A stretch of DNA of 5,667 nucleotides from JBQTII01 sp052387905 (GCA_052387905.1 JBQTIR010000058.1:1-5667); one strand, 5' to 3'. Numbered from the stretch's first letter, positions 1 to 5,667 are shown. Numbers and translations are program-made. The notes: generated by a model from the letters alone, not told the origin.

Positions 1-1
1 C

Positions 2-376
2 GGCGTCGGCTGCCGCGCGCCCGCGTCCACCTGCGACCTCGACCACCTCATCGACCACGCCAAAGGCGGCAAGACAGTCCGGGTCAACCTCGACCCCGCC
101 TGCCGCCACGACCACCGCGTCAAACACGAAGGCGGCTGGACCCTGACCCAGATCCAGCACGGGCACCGCTGGACCACCCGCCTCGGCCACACCTACACCG
201 TCCCGACCCCGCCCGTCATCCCCGGCGCACCTCTGCCCGCCTCCGAGCGAGACCACCTCGGACGCCCCTGGCAGAACTCTGCCCTCTGGCACCCCGACCC
301 CCCGGCCCCGCCGCCGACCCCCGCGCCCGAGCCCGCGCCCGCGAGGTCAGACCCCGCCGAGGAACCACCATTCTGA
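2..376 (+). CDS. HNH endonuclease domain protein, DUF222/13E12-like (C-terminal fragment)
   Basis: The open frame enters from the left edge and ends at TGA 374-376, giving the last 124 residues of a longer protein. Near its start it shows the HNH nuclease core: cysteines at visible residues 4 and 11, DLDH at 12-15, an NL pair at 29-30, and CRHDHRVKH at 34-42, followed by GGW at 44-46. This spacing (Cys pair, D-x-D-H, Asn, C-x3-H-x3-H) is typical of the HNH module at the end of actinobacterial DUF222 / REP13E12-type proteins, where His binds a metal and cleaves DNA and the cysteines may hold zinc. The last 25 or so residues are a Pro/Ala-rich low-complexity tail. The DUF222 part would lie upstream, outside the window, so membership of that family is inferred from the HNH module and tail alone. 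These proteins occur in many copies in actinobacterial genomes and their cellular role is poorly known. It converges on trpD and is probably unrelated to the respiratory genes. Confidence 0.85.
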   Translation, partial: GVGCRAPASTCDLDHLIDHAKGGKTVRVNLDPACRHDHRVKHEGGWTLTQIQHGHRWTTRLGHTYTVPTPPVIPGAPLPASERDHLGRPWQNSALWHPDPPAPPPTPAPEPAPARSDPAEEPPF

Positions 377-379
377 CCC

Positions 380-396
380 GCGCCACCGCAGGGCGC
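380..396. terminator. Possible weak bidirectional hairpin between convergent genes
   Basis: The 35 bp between the stop of the HNH gene (376) and the stop of trpD (412) contain GCGCC at 380-384 and its complement GGCGC at 392-396, with a 7-base loop. The place is right for a terminator shared by two convergent genes. The stem is only 5 bp and no T tract follows on either strand, so it may be chance in GC-rich DNA. Confidence 0.25.
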
Positions 397-411
397 CCGT
401 GACCGCTTCCT

Positions 412-1452
412 CTAGCCGGCCGCGTGCGCCTTCGTGGCCGCGACCCAGCACGTGAGCAGGTGCTCCCCGGCACCGGAGTCGACCGCCTCCGCGGCACGCG
501 CCATCCCGGCGGCCACGCGTTCAGGCAGCGGCGCACCGCCGTCGTCGGTCACGGCGAGCGCGGCGCCCGCGTTGAGCAGGACCGCGTCGCGGACCGGGCC
601 GGTCCTGCCGGCCAACAGCTCACGAACCACAGCGGCGTTGAAGGCAGCGTCCCCGCCCCGCAGGGCTCCCGCCTCGCTGCGCGGCACGCCCAGAGTGAAC
701 GGATCCAAGGCTCCTTCGAAGACCGTGCCTGCCCGCACCTCCCAATAGCTTGAGCTGGTGGTCGTCGTCAGCTCGTCCAAGCCGTCGTCGCCCCGGAAGA
801 CCAACGCCGACGTCCCGCGCGCGGCCAGCACTCCTGCCATGATCGGCGCCATCCGTCGATCCGCGACCCCGATCGCCTGATGGCTGGGGCGCGCCGGGTT
901 CGCGAGCGGACCCAGGAAGTTGAAGGGGGTAGGGATCCCGAGCTCACGACGCGCAACGGCGGCGTGCCGCAAGGCCGGGTGAAACATCGGGGCGAACGCA
1001 AAGGTCAACCCGACCTCGTCGAACACCGCGGCGACGCCGGCCGCCGGCAGATCCAGGACGACGCCCAGTGCCTCCAGCACGTCCGCGGTCCCGCACACCG
1101 AGGACGCGGCGCGGTTGCCGTGCTTGACCACCCGGACCCCGGCCGCGGCGGCCACGATCGCGGCCATCGTCGAGATGTTCACGGTGTGCGCCTGGTCGCC
1201 GCCCGTCCCGACCACGTCGAGCACCGGGCCGGCCACCTCCAGCGGGGTCGCGTGGCTCAGCATCGTGCGGACCAGTCCGTCGAACTCGGCCACGGTCTCG
1301 CCCTTGGCACGCAGCGCGACGGCGAACCCAGCGACCTGAGCCGGCGTGGCCTCGCCGGTCATGATCTGATCCATCGCCCAGGCGGTGTCCTCGGCGGCGA
1401 GATCCTGCCCGCGCACGAGCGGTCCGAGCACGTCGGACCAGCGACGGCTCAC
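412..1452 (-). CDS. trpD: Anthranilate phosphoribosyltransferase
   Basis: Transfers a phosphoribosyl group from PRPP to anthranilate, the second step of the tryptophan branch, in the cytosol. The 346-residue product has the usual length. The N-terminal helical domain (about 1-70) is followed by the PRPP/Mg binding glycine loop GTGGD at 82-86, NIST at 92-95, KHGNR at 110-114, the anthranilate-site RRELG at 168-172, FNFLGPLANP at 177-186, and the acidic GDDGLDE at 221-227, whose Asp226-Glu227 are expected to bind the second magnesium. The start is taken as GTG 1452: its first three bases plus the next A form GTGA with the stop of the upstream receiver-like gene, and the protein then begins where the family does. 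An open frame extends to 1608, but that extra part lies inside the receiver gene and does not resemble TrpD. No clear Shine-Dalgarno is seen before 1452, so translation is probably coupled. No other trp gene is present in the window; trpD standing apart beside oxidase genes is also seen in other actinobacteria. Confidence 0.96.
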   Translation of the reverse strand: MSRRWSDVLGPLVRGQDLAAEDTAWAMDQIMTGEATPAQVAGFAVALRAKGETVAEFDGLVRTMLSHATPLEVAGPVLDVVGTGGDQAHTVNISTMAAIVAAAAGVRVVKHGNRAASSVCGTADVLEALGVVLDLPAAGVAAVFDEVGLTFAFAPMFHPALRHAAVARRELGIPTPFNFLGPLANPARPSHQAIGVADRRMAPIMAGVLAARGTSALVFRGDDGLDELTTTTSSSYWEVRAGTVFEGALDPFTLGVPRSEAGALRGGDAAFNAAVVRELLAGRTGPVRDAVLLNAGAALAVTDDGGAPLPERVAAGMARAAEAVDSGAGEHLLTCWVAATKAHAAG

Positions 1453-1871
1453 GCCGGTAGCGCGGCCAGCCGCCGGCGCATCAGCGCGGCGACCTGGTCG
1501 GCGACCACGATCGGGTCCAACGGGTGCGCCGCGACGGCCTCGGCCTTCGACCAACTGGCCAGCCACCCGTCCTGCGCACGGCCGATCAAGATCAGGATCG
1601 GCGGGCACCGGTAGATCTCGTCTTTGAGCTGGCGGGCGATTCCCATGCCCCCGGCCGGAACCGCCTCACCGTCAAGAACCGCGACGTCGATCCCGCCGGC
1701 GTCCATTGCGGCGATCACCGCCGGCTCGGTGGCGCACTCCAGGATCTCGACCCGCGGCAGCTCGGGAGCCGGCCGTCGGCCGAGCGCGAGCCGGACTGCG
1801 GCGCGCACATTGGCGTCGTCGCTGTAGACCAGGATCGTCATGGTCGTCTCGACCTGGGCCTGCGCGCTCAC
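1449..1871 (-). CDS. Orphan receiver-like protein, degenerate response regulator without output domain
   Basis: A 140-residue soluble protein made of one CheY-like receiver fold. Beta-1 (TILVYSDD, 12-19) ends in the acidic pair Asp18-Asp19; the phosphoacceptor position is Asp67 in AVLDGEA; the beta-4 strand PILILIG (91-97) has Ile96 where receivers carry Thr/Ser; the AAHP at 114-117 has His116 where the invariant Lys is expected. No DNA-binding or enzymatic domain follows. It may therefore be a pseudo-receiver that works through protein contacts, or be phosphorylated atypically; its target is unknown. GTG 1871 is chosen as start because it overlaps the ctaG stop as GTGA and has GGAG 5 bases upstream; ATG 1841 (residue 11) is an alternative which begins exactly at the receiver fold. 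The 3' end overlaps trpD as GTGA. I recall similar small receiver-like proteins in other actinobacteria; the fold call rests on motif pattern, not a search. Confidence 0.82.
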   Translation of the reverse strand: MSAQAQVETTMTILVYSDDANVRAAVRLALGRRPAPELPRVEILECATEPAVIAAMDAGGIDVAVLDGEAVPAGGMGIARQLKDEIYRCPPILILIGRAQDGWLASWSKAEAVAAHPLDPIVVADQVAALMRRRLAALPA

Positions 1872-2824
1872 GGCTTCTCCGCCTCATTCGTGTGGGGACG
1901 CCTCGATGCTACCGAGGCTGTCCGTGCCGCTTGTGCCTCGAGGCGGTCCAGGTGCCGGTCCTCGCGGCGGGCCTCCCGCTCGCTGGCGCGTACCCACTGC
2001 CGGAACAGCGCCGCGAAGATCACCAAACCGATCAGGTCACCGGTGACCCAGAGGATCCCCCCCGCGGTCTGCTGGTCGGAGAGCAGGCTCGGGCCCCAGT
2101 CCCGATTCAGCCCGACGTACCAGTCGGCGGCAATCAGCGTGTTCATCGACATGATCGCCACGCCCAAGAAGGCATGAAACGGCAGTGTGACGAACACCGC
2201 AAGTACGCGCTGCGGGTAGCCGATCCGCCGCGGCATCGGGTCGATACCGAGCAGCGGCCAGAACCACAGCGCGCCGATCACCACGAAGTGCAGATGCCCC
2301 AGGTCGTGCAGCAACGGGTTGCGCAGCGTCGCTTCGTAATAGCCGCTGAAGTACAGGACGAAAGGATTGACGATGAAGATGGCCCCGGCGAGCACCGGGA
2401 AGGTCAGCACCGCCGCTACCCGCGAGTGGATGACGCTGAGCAGGCGCGCCCGAGGCGCACTCGGCAACGTCCGCAGGGCCAAGGTGATCGGCGCGCCCAG
2501 GGCGAGGAAGATCGGCACCAGCATCGACAGCGTCATGTGCTGGAGCATGTGCGCGCTGAGCAGCACGGTGTCGTAGGTGGCCATTGCCGAGGAGGTCGCG
2601 ATCAACGCCGCGAACAGGCCGCCGCCGAATGCGACGGTTCGCCCGATCGGCCACGCGGTCCCCGCCCTGTGAAGATGGCGCACACCGCAGAGATAGAGCC
2701 CGGCGGCCACCGCGATCGCGACCACCGGCAGCGCCTCGAAGGTCCAGCCGGTGAGCCAGCGCGAACCCGTCAGCGGGACGCCGTCGGGCGCTCCCGCATG
2801 CGCCTCGATCAGCGTCCGGATCAC
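1868..2824 (-). CDS. ctaG: Cytochrome c oxidase assembly protein, CtaG (caa3-type) family
   Basis: A polytopic membrane protein of 318 residues from GTG 2824, resembling the caa3_CtaG family, which is linked to maturation of heme-copper oxidase, probably at the copper-delivery step. About seven hydrophobic segments can be seen, roughly at residues 32-47, 65-83, 88-117, 136-157, 174-192, 205-229 and 252-275. Histidine-rich stretches include SAHMLQHMTLSMLVP (90-104) and LLHDLGHLHF (171-180), the kind of sites suggested to bind metal in this family. A charged tail of about 40 residues (Arg/Glu/Asp rich) closes the protein, likely cytoplasmic. It is the first gene of the minus-strand cluster and overlaps the receiver-like gene by GTGA. 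It is transcribed away from ctaE, whose product is a subunit of the oxidase it should help assemble. The start is uncertain: GTG 2866 in the same frame would add 14 Gly/Ser/Val-rich residues and has no good ribosome site either. It is unrelated to the CtaG/Cox11 copper chaperone of proteobacteria, despite the shared symbol. Confidence 0.9.
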   Translation of the reverse strand: MIRTLIEAHAGAPDGVPLTGSRWLTGWTFEALPVVAIAVAAGLYLCGVRHLHRAGTAWPIGRTVAFGGGLFAALIATSSAMATYDTVLLSAHMLQHMTLSMLVPIFLALGAPITLALRTLPSAPRARLLSVIHSRVAAVLTFPVLAGAIFIVNPFVLYFSGYYEATLRNPLLHDLGHLHFVVIGALWFWPLLGIDPMPRRIGYPQRVLAVFVTLPFHAFLGVAIMSMNTLIAADWYVGLNRDWGPSLLSDQQTAGGILWVTGDLIGLVIFAALFRQWVRASEREARREDRHLDRLEAQAARTASVASRRPHTNEAEKP

Positions 2825-2958
2825 GCCTGCAGGGTAGCTGCCAACCCGGCCGGACCCGACCGTCACGGGTGGGCACCCCGGCGGGCGCAGCCACGCGACC
2901 CAGGACCCGCCCGGAGTACCGGGGGGCGGTCACGGATCCCGGTGCGGGTCGGGCAATA
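2825..2958. promoter_or_regulatory. Divergent intergenic control region between ctaG and ctaE
   Basis: This 134 bp gap separates two units that leave in opposite directions, so both promoters, or at least their control sites, should lie here. It is very GC-rich, including a GGGGGG run at 2921-2926. A near-palindrome GGGTGGGCACCC at 2867-2878 (5-base arms around GG) is the most regular element and could be an operator half-site arrangement, or chance. No TTGACA-like -35 or known regulator box was recognised. Confidence 0.45.
2826..2836 (-). promoter_or_regulatory. Possible -10 element for a leaderless ctaG transcript
   Basis: On the minus strand TACCCT (plus coordinates 2831-2836) fits the TAnnnT pattern of actinobacterial -10 boxes and lies 6 bases before GTG 2824, so transcription could begin at or next to the start codon. 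No convincing -35 was found, and no clear Shine-Dalgarno precedes the GTG apart from an AGG that is too close. Leaderless messages are common in actinobacteria. This is suggestive only. Confidence 0.25.
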
Positions 2959-2960
2959 AT
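2955..2960 (+). promoter_or_regulatory. Possible -10 element overlapping the ctaE start
   Basis: AATAAT at 2955-2960 is one base from TATAAT and stands out as AT-rich in a very GC-rich stretch. It lies 7 bases before GTG 2968, which would suit a leaderless ctaE message beginning at that codon. It also includes the first two bases of the alternative ATG start at 2959. No -35 was recognised at the expected distance. Confidence 0.3.
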
Positions 2961-3591
2961 GACCACCGTGTCCACCGCATCCGTAGTCGAGCGCCCTGGG
3001 TCTAATGAGCCTTCGCCGCACGGGGCGGTCAACCGCCCGAACATGGTCAGTGTCGGGACCATCGTGTGGCTCTCCTCGGAGCTGATGTTCTTCGCGGCAC
3101 TCTTCGCGATGTACTTCACCATCCGATCGGTGACCGGGGCGGAGAACTGGCCCCCCGAGGACGTGCACCTCAACCTTCCGTTCGCGTCAGTGACCACGAC
3201 CGTGCTGGTGCTCTCCTCCGTGACCTGCCAGCTCGGCGTCTTCGCCGCCGAGCGCGGTGACGTCGAGAAGCTGCGCTTCTGGTTCATCATCACCTTCCTG
3301 ATGGGCGCGTTCTTCATCGCCGGCCAGGCCACGGAGTACACCGAGCTGGTCAACGAGGGCGTGACGATGTCCTCGGACGCCTATGGATCGGTCTTCTACC
3401 TGACCACCGGCTTCCACGGCCTGCACGTGACCTTGGGCTTGTTCGCCTTCCTCTTCGTCCTGGGGCGCACCTACGCCGCGCGCCGCTTCACCCATGAGCA
3501 GGCGACCAGCGCGATCGTGGTCTCCTACTACTGGCACTTCGTCGACGTCGTCTGGATCGCACTGTTCGGCGCGATCTACCTGCTCCAGTAG
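2959..3591 (+). CDS. ctaE: Cytochrome c oxidase subunit III (aa3 type)
   Basis: Subunit III of the aa3 oxidase, an integral membrane protein that stabilises the catalytic subunit I and its proton supply. The 210-residue product has five predicted membrane helices (about 32-55, 75-97, 106-124, 143-170, 184-208), the short form without the first two helices of the long versions. Family marks are NRPNMVSVGTIVWLSSELMFF (25-45, with the conserved Glu41), GFHGLHV (151-157) and YYWHFVDVVWIALF (190-203). An amphipathic stretch at 57-75 joins helices 1 and 2. Start choice: ATG 2959 gives MTTVSTAS; GTG 2968 gives a protein three residues shorter and fits a leaderless message behind AATAAT at 2955. Upstream in-frame codons as far as 2869 encode Pro/Arg/Gly-rich sequence unlike the family and are excluded. 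It is followed by qcrC-qcrA-qcrB, the standard actinobacterial order. The other oxidase genes (ctaC, ctaD, ctaF) are not in the window. Confidence 0.96.
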   Translation: MTTVSTASVVERPGSNEPSPHGAVNRPNMVSVGTIVWLSSELMFFAALFAMYFTIRSVTGAENWPPEDVHLNLPFASVTTTVLVLSSVTCQLGVFAAERGDVEKLRFWFIITFLMGAFFIAGQATEYTELVNEGVTMSSDAYGSVFYLTTGFHGLHVTLGLFAFLFVLGRTYAARRFTHEQATSAIVVSYYWHFVDVVWIALFGAIYLLQ

Positions 3592-3615
3592 GGCAACGGG
3601 TTCGTCCCTTGTCCC
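3591..3615 (+). other. Imperfect hairpin directly after the ctaE stop codon
   Basis: GGGCAACGGG (3591-3600) can pair with CCCTTGTCCC (3606-3615) around the loop TTCGT: nine base pairs with one single-base bulge on each side (C3597, T3612). The last base of the ctaE stop is part of the stem. No T-run follows, so it is not a classical intrinsic terminator; it may protect a processed 3' end or partly attenuate readthrough into qcrC. Confidence 0.45.
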
Positions 3616-3654
3616 GGTTACCGACTACGGACTCCGCCCCCCGTCCACCGCATC

Positions 3655-3660
3655 AGAGGA
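3655..3660 (+). promoter_or_regulatory. Ribosome binding site of qcrC
   Basis: AGAGGA ends 5 bases before GTG 3666 and is the clearest Shine-Dalgarno in the window. It fixes the qcrC start at this GTG rather than at the in-frame ATG 3609, which would add 19 Pro/Arg-rich residues in front of the signal-anchor. Confidence 0.75.
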
Positions 3661-3665
3661 CCCTC

Positions 3666-4451
3666 GTGAAACGGCTCACAACCCGACGGCGCCACCCGAT
3701 GGCGGCCTTCGTTGTCCTGCTGCTCGCGTTGTTCGCGGTCGGCGGGATGTACTCGACTCTCGCCCCCGGCCGCAGTGCCGAAGCGGCGGACTCCGCCTCC
3801 TCGTTGTCGATCGCTGAGGGCAAGGGGCTGTTCGTCAACAGCTGCTCGTCCTGTCACGGCCTGAACGCCGAGGGCTCCAGCGACGGGCCCTCGCTGATCG
3901 GGGTCGGCGCGGCCTCCGTCGACTTCCAGGTCGGCACCGGCCGGATGCCACTGCAGTCCAAGGGCGCCCAGGCGCCGTCCAAGGCGGTGGCCTTCACCCA
4001 GCAGGAGACCCAAGCGCTGGCGGCCTACGTCGCCTCGCTCGGAGCCGGTCCGGCGATCCCCGCCGAAGAGGCCTACGCCACCGACGGTGACATCCAGGAG
4101 GGCGGGCAGATCTTCCGCACCAACTGCGCCTCCTGTCACGCGTTCACCGGTAACGGCGGCGCCCTGAGCCAGGGCAAGTACGCGCCGAGCCTGTCCGAGA
4201 CCTCACCGAAGCACCTCTACGAAGCGATGCTGACCGGCCCGCAGTCGATGCCGGTCTTCAACGACGGCTCGCTGAGCCCGGAACAGAAGAAGGACGTCGT
4301 CACCTTCGTCACCGCGATCAACGCCGAATCCGACCCGGGCGGTTACGCCTTCGGCCGGATCGGTCCCGTGTCCGAGGGCATGGTCCTGTGGACGCTCATC
4401 CTCGGCGCCCTGGTGGCGTTCTCGGTCTGGTTGGGGGCGAAGCCGTCATGA
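3666..4451 (+). CDS. qcrC: Cytochrome bc1 complex di-heme cytochrome c subunit
   Basis: The cytochrome cc subunit of the menaquinol reductase; it carries electrons from the Rieske protein straight to the aa3 oxidase, replacing a mobile cytochrome c. The 261-residue product starts with an Arg/Lys-rich cytoplasmic end (2-9) and a hydrophobic signal-anchor (12-30), then two cytochrome c domains outside the membrane, and ends in a membrane helix (about 238-256). Covalent heme sites are CSSCH at 60-64 and CASCH at 154-158. Met94 (GRMPL) and Met195 (SMPVF) are the likely sixth heme ligands. The length is in the range of actinobacterial QcrC. GTG 3666 is set by AGAGGA 5 bases upstream. It lies 74 bp after ctaE and overlaps qcrA by ATGA, indicating coupled translation of the reductase subunits. 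Confidence 0.97.
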   Translation: MKRLTTRRRHPMAAFVVLLLALFAVGGMYSTLAPGRSAEAADSASSLSIAEGKGLFVNSCSSCHGLNAEGSSDGPSLIGVGAASVDFQVGTGRMPLQSKGAQAPSKAVAFTQQETQALAAYVASLGAGPAIPAEEAYATDGDIQEGGQIFRTNCASCHAFTGNGGALSQGKYAPSLSETSPKHLYEAMLTGPQSMPVFNDGSLSPEQKKDVVTFVTAINAESDPGGYAFGRIGPVSEGMVLWTLILGALVAFSVWLGAKPS

Positions 4452-5518
4452 GCGACGATCACGGGCAGGACGCCGGCACCGCCGCGCACGGGCACGATCG
4501 CGGGCCGGACCCCGACGCCGCCCACGGCCATCACGGTCAGGACCTGGTCGCGAACCCGTTCGCCGACCCCGGCCTGCCGCACCACACGCCTCGGCGTACC
4601 GACGTCGACGCACGGGCCGCTGCCCGCGCGGAGCGCCAGGTCGCCGCGCTGTTCAGCATGGCCAGTCTGCTCACCGTCGGCTTCGTCGTCGCCTTCGTGG
4701 CGATCGACAAGGACGAGATCATCAACGTCGTCGGCATCGGGCGCACCAACGCCCTGAACTTCGCGTTGGGAGTCACCCTCGGCGGCGCGATGCTCGCCAT
4801 CGGCATCGGCGCGATCCACTGGTCGCGCAAGCTGATGAATGCCGAAGAGATGGTCCAGGAGCGGCACCCGATGAAGTCCTCCCCCGAGGACACCGCCGAG
4901 GTACTGGAGATGGCGAAGGCCGGCGTCGCAGATTCCGCGCTCCCGCGCCGCAAGCTGATCTGGGCCTCGCTCATCCCGGCGCTGGCGCTGGTGCCGATCG
5001 CTCCGCTGATCACCCTGCGGGACCTGGGGCCGCTACCGCAGAAGAAGCTGCGTTCCACCTTGTTCGCCGATCCCAAGCACCGCGAGATCGTGCGGGCGAA
5101 CGGTGAGGAGCGGATCCGGCCCGAGGACATGCAGATCGGGTCGCTGATCTCGGCCAAGCCCAACGACACCGAAGGCTTGGACGACCTCGCCAAGGCCGCG
5201 ATCATGCTCGTGCGCATGCGCCCGGAGGAGATCCGGTCCCAGCAGCAGCGCGACCGCGGCTACCAGGGGATCGTCGCCTTCTCCAAGATCTGCGCGCACG
5301 CCGGCTGCCCGCTCGGCCTCTACGAGCAGTCCACCCACCACATGCTCTGCCCGTGTCACCAGACCACCTTCGACCTGGCCGACTTCGGCAAGGTCATCTT
5401 CGGTCCGGGCGCACGCAACCTGCCCACCCTGCGCATCGGCGTCGACAGCGCGGGTTTCCTGATCGCCCTGGGTGACTTCGACGAACCGGTCGGACCGAGT
5501 TTCTGGGAGCGCGGATGA
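4448..5518 (+). CDS. qcrA: Ubiquinol/menaquinol-cytochrome c reductase Rieske iron-sulfur subunit
   Basis: The 2Fe-2S subunit that takes an electron from menaquinol at QcrB and hands it to QcrC. The 356-residue product has a cytoplasmic N-terminal tail of about 65 residues, three membrane helices (about 66-86, 102-124, 170-190) instead of the single one of proteobacterial and mitochondrial forms, and a C-terminal Rieske domain (about 225-356) outside the membrane. Cluster boxes are CAHAGC (282-287) and CPCHQTTF (301-308): Cys282, His284, Cys301 and His304 bind iron, Cys287 and Cys303 form the stabilising disulfide. GPGARNLPTL (319-328) is the conserved Pro-loop region. The tail's first 30 residues hold six histidines (5, 14, 16, 26, 28, 29). 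ATG 4448 is chosen for its ATGA overlap with the qcrC stop and GGGGG at 4433-4437; an in-frame ATG at 4388 lies inside qcrC. It is shorter than the mycobacterial protein. It overlaps qcrB by ATGA. Confidence 0.97.
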   Translation: MSDDHGQDAGTAAHGHDRGPDPDAAHGHHGQDLVANPFADPGLPHHTPRRTDVDARAAARAERQVAALFSMASLLTVGFVVAFVAIDKDEIINVVGIGRTNALNFALGVTLGGAMLAIGIGAIHWSRKLMNAEEMVQERHPMKSSPEDTAEVLEMAKAGVADSALPRRKLIWASLIPALALVPIAPLITLRDLGPLPQKKLRSTLFADPKHREIVRANGEERIRPEDMQIGSLISAKPNDTEGLDDLAKAAIMLVRMRPEEIRSQQQRDRGYQGIVAFSKICAHAGCPLGLYEQSTHHMLCPCHQTTFDLADFGKVIFGPGARNLPTLRIGVDSAGFLIALGDFDEPVGPSFWERG

Positions 5519-5667
5519 CTGCCAAGCCCAATCCAGCGGCCAAGGCCGGCGCCGGGGTTGCGACCTACCTCGACGAGCGGGTCGGGTCGAACGCGGGGGC
5601 GAAGAAGAATCTGCGCAAGGTCTTTCCCGAGCACTGGTCGTTCATGCTCGGGGAGATCGCGCTCTAC
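5515..5667 (+). CDS. qcrB: Cytochrome bc1 complex cytochrome b subunit (N-terminal fragment)
   Basis: Only the first 51 codons are present; the frame runs off the right edge. QcrB is the membrane subunit with two b hemes and the quinone sites. The visible part is a cytoplasmic N-terminus: an Ala/Lys-rich start, ATYLDERVGSNAGAKKNLRK (16-35), then VFPEHWSFMLGEIALY (36-51), which matches the well conserved entry to the first membrane helix in actinobacterial QcrB (K-V-F-P-x-H-W-S-F-x-x-G-E-I-A-L-Y). The start ATG 5515 overlaps the qcrA stop as ATGA, the same coupling as between qcrC and qcrA. Heme-binding histidines and the Qo motif would be further downstream. Confidence 0.95.
   Translation, partial: MTAKPNPAAKAGAGVATYLDERVGSNAGAKKNLRKVFPEHWSFMLGEIALY

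Noticed and set aside
1453..1608. N-terminal extension of trpD by 52 codons
   Set aside because: The extension lies wholly inside the receiver-like gene in another frame and is Arg/Gly/Pro-rich. The GTG at 1452 with its GTGA overlap gives the normal family start.
880..1614. 244-codon open frame on the plus strand antisense to trpD
   Set aside because: It overlaps conserved TrpD motifs on the other strand and its translation resembles no protein family.
2869..2958. N-terminal extension of ctaE by 30 codons from ATG 2869
   Set aside because: The extra residues are Pro/Arg/Gly-rich, unlike subunit III N-termini, and would fill nearly the whole divergent promoter region.
1706..2959. 417-codon open frame on the plus strand, antisense to ctaG and the receiver-like gene
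   Set aside because: Its product is rich in Arg, Gln, His and Pro with no membrane or domain pattern, as expected for the shadow of a GC-rich gene. The opposite strand encodes a recognisable CtaG family protein.
2037..3353. 438-codon open frame on the minus strand running across ctaE and into ctaG
   Set aside because: It covers the antisense of ctaE and a shifted frame of ctaG. Both real genes have clear family motifs, and this product is low-complexity Arg/Ala-rich.
1..5667. CRISPR array, tRNA/rRNA genes, insertion sequences, riboswitch (including a trp leader before trpD)
   Set aside because: No regularly spaced repeats, no transposase, and no tRNA- or rRNA-like stretch was recognised by reading. 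trpD starts inside the upstream gene, leaving no room for a leader peptide.

Overview
This window looks like a chromosomal segment of a high-GC actinobacterium (Actinomycetota). The base composition is strongly GC-rich, GTG starts are common, and the ctaE-qcrC-qcrA-qcrB order is the one known from Mycobacterium, Streptomyces and relatives for the cytochrome bcc-aa3 respiratory supercomplex. Genus cannot be read from the sequence.

Layout: (1) 2-376, plus strand: the C-terminal end of an HNH-endonuclease-like protein of the actinobacterial DUF222/13E12 type, cut off by the window edge. (2) 412-2824 (or 2866), minus strand: a tight three-gene cluster read right to left, ctaG-like cytochrome oxidase assembly protein, then a small degenerate response-regulator receiver domain, then trpD (anthranilate phosphoribosyltransferase). 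Each junction is a 4-base GTGA overlap, so the three are very probably co-transcribed and translationally coupled. (3) About 2825-2958: a divergent intergenic region that must carry the control signals for both directions. (4) 2959-5667, plus strand: ctaE (oxidase subunit III), qcrC (di-heme cytochrome c), qcrA (Rieske protein) and the first 51 codons of qcrB (cytochrome b). qcrC/qcrA and qcrA/qcrB overlap by ATGA; ctaE and qcrC are separated by 74 bp with a hairpin directly after the ctaE stop.

How the genes work together: QcrA, QcrB and QcrC form the menaquinol:cytochrome c reductase. QcrC, with two heme-binding CxxCH motifs, replaces a soluble cytochrome c and passes electrons to the aa3 oxidase, of which CtaE is subunit III. 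The CtaG-like membrane protein is expected to help assemble the oxidase, so both divergent transcription units serve the same terminal respiratory branch. trpD is the metabolic outlier (tryptophan synthesis).

Most of the window is conserved core metabolism. The least explained element is the receiver-like protein between ctaG and trpD, which keeps the acidic pocket and phosphoacceptor Asp but lacks the usual Thr/Ser and Lys switch residues and has no output domain.
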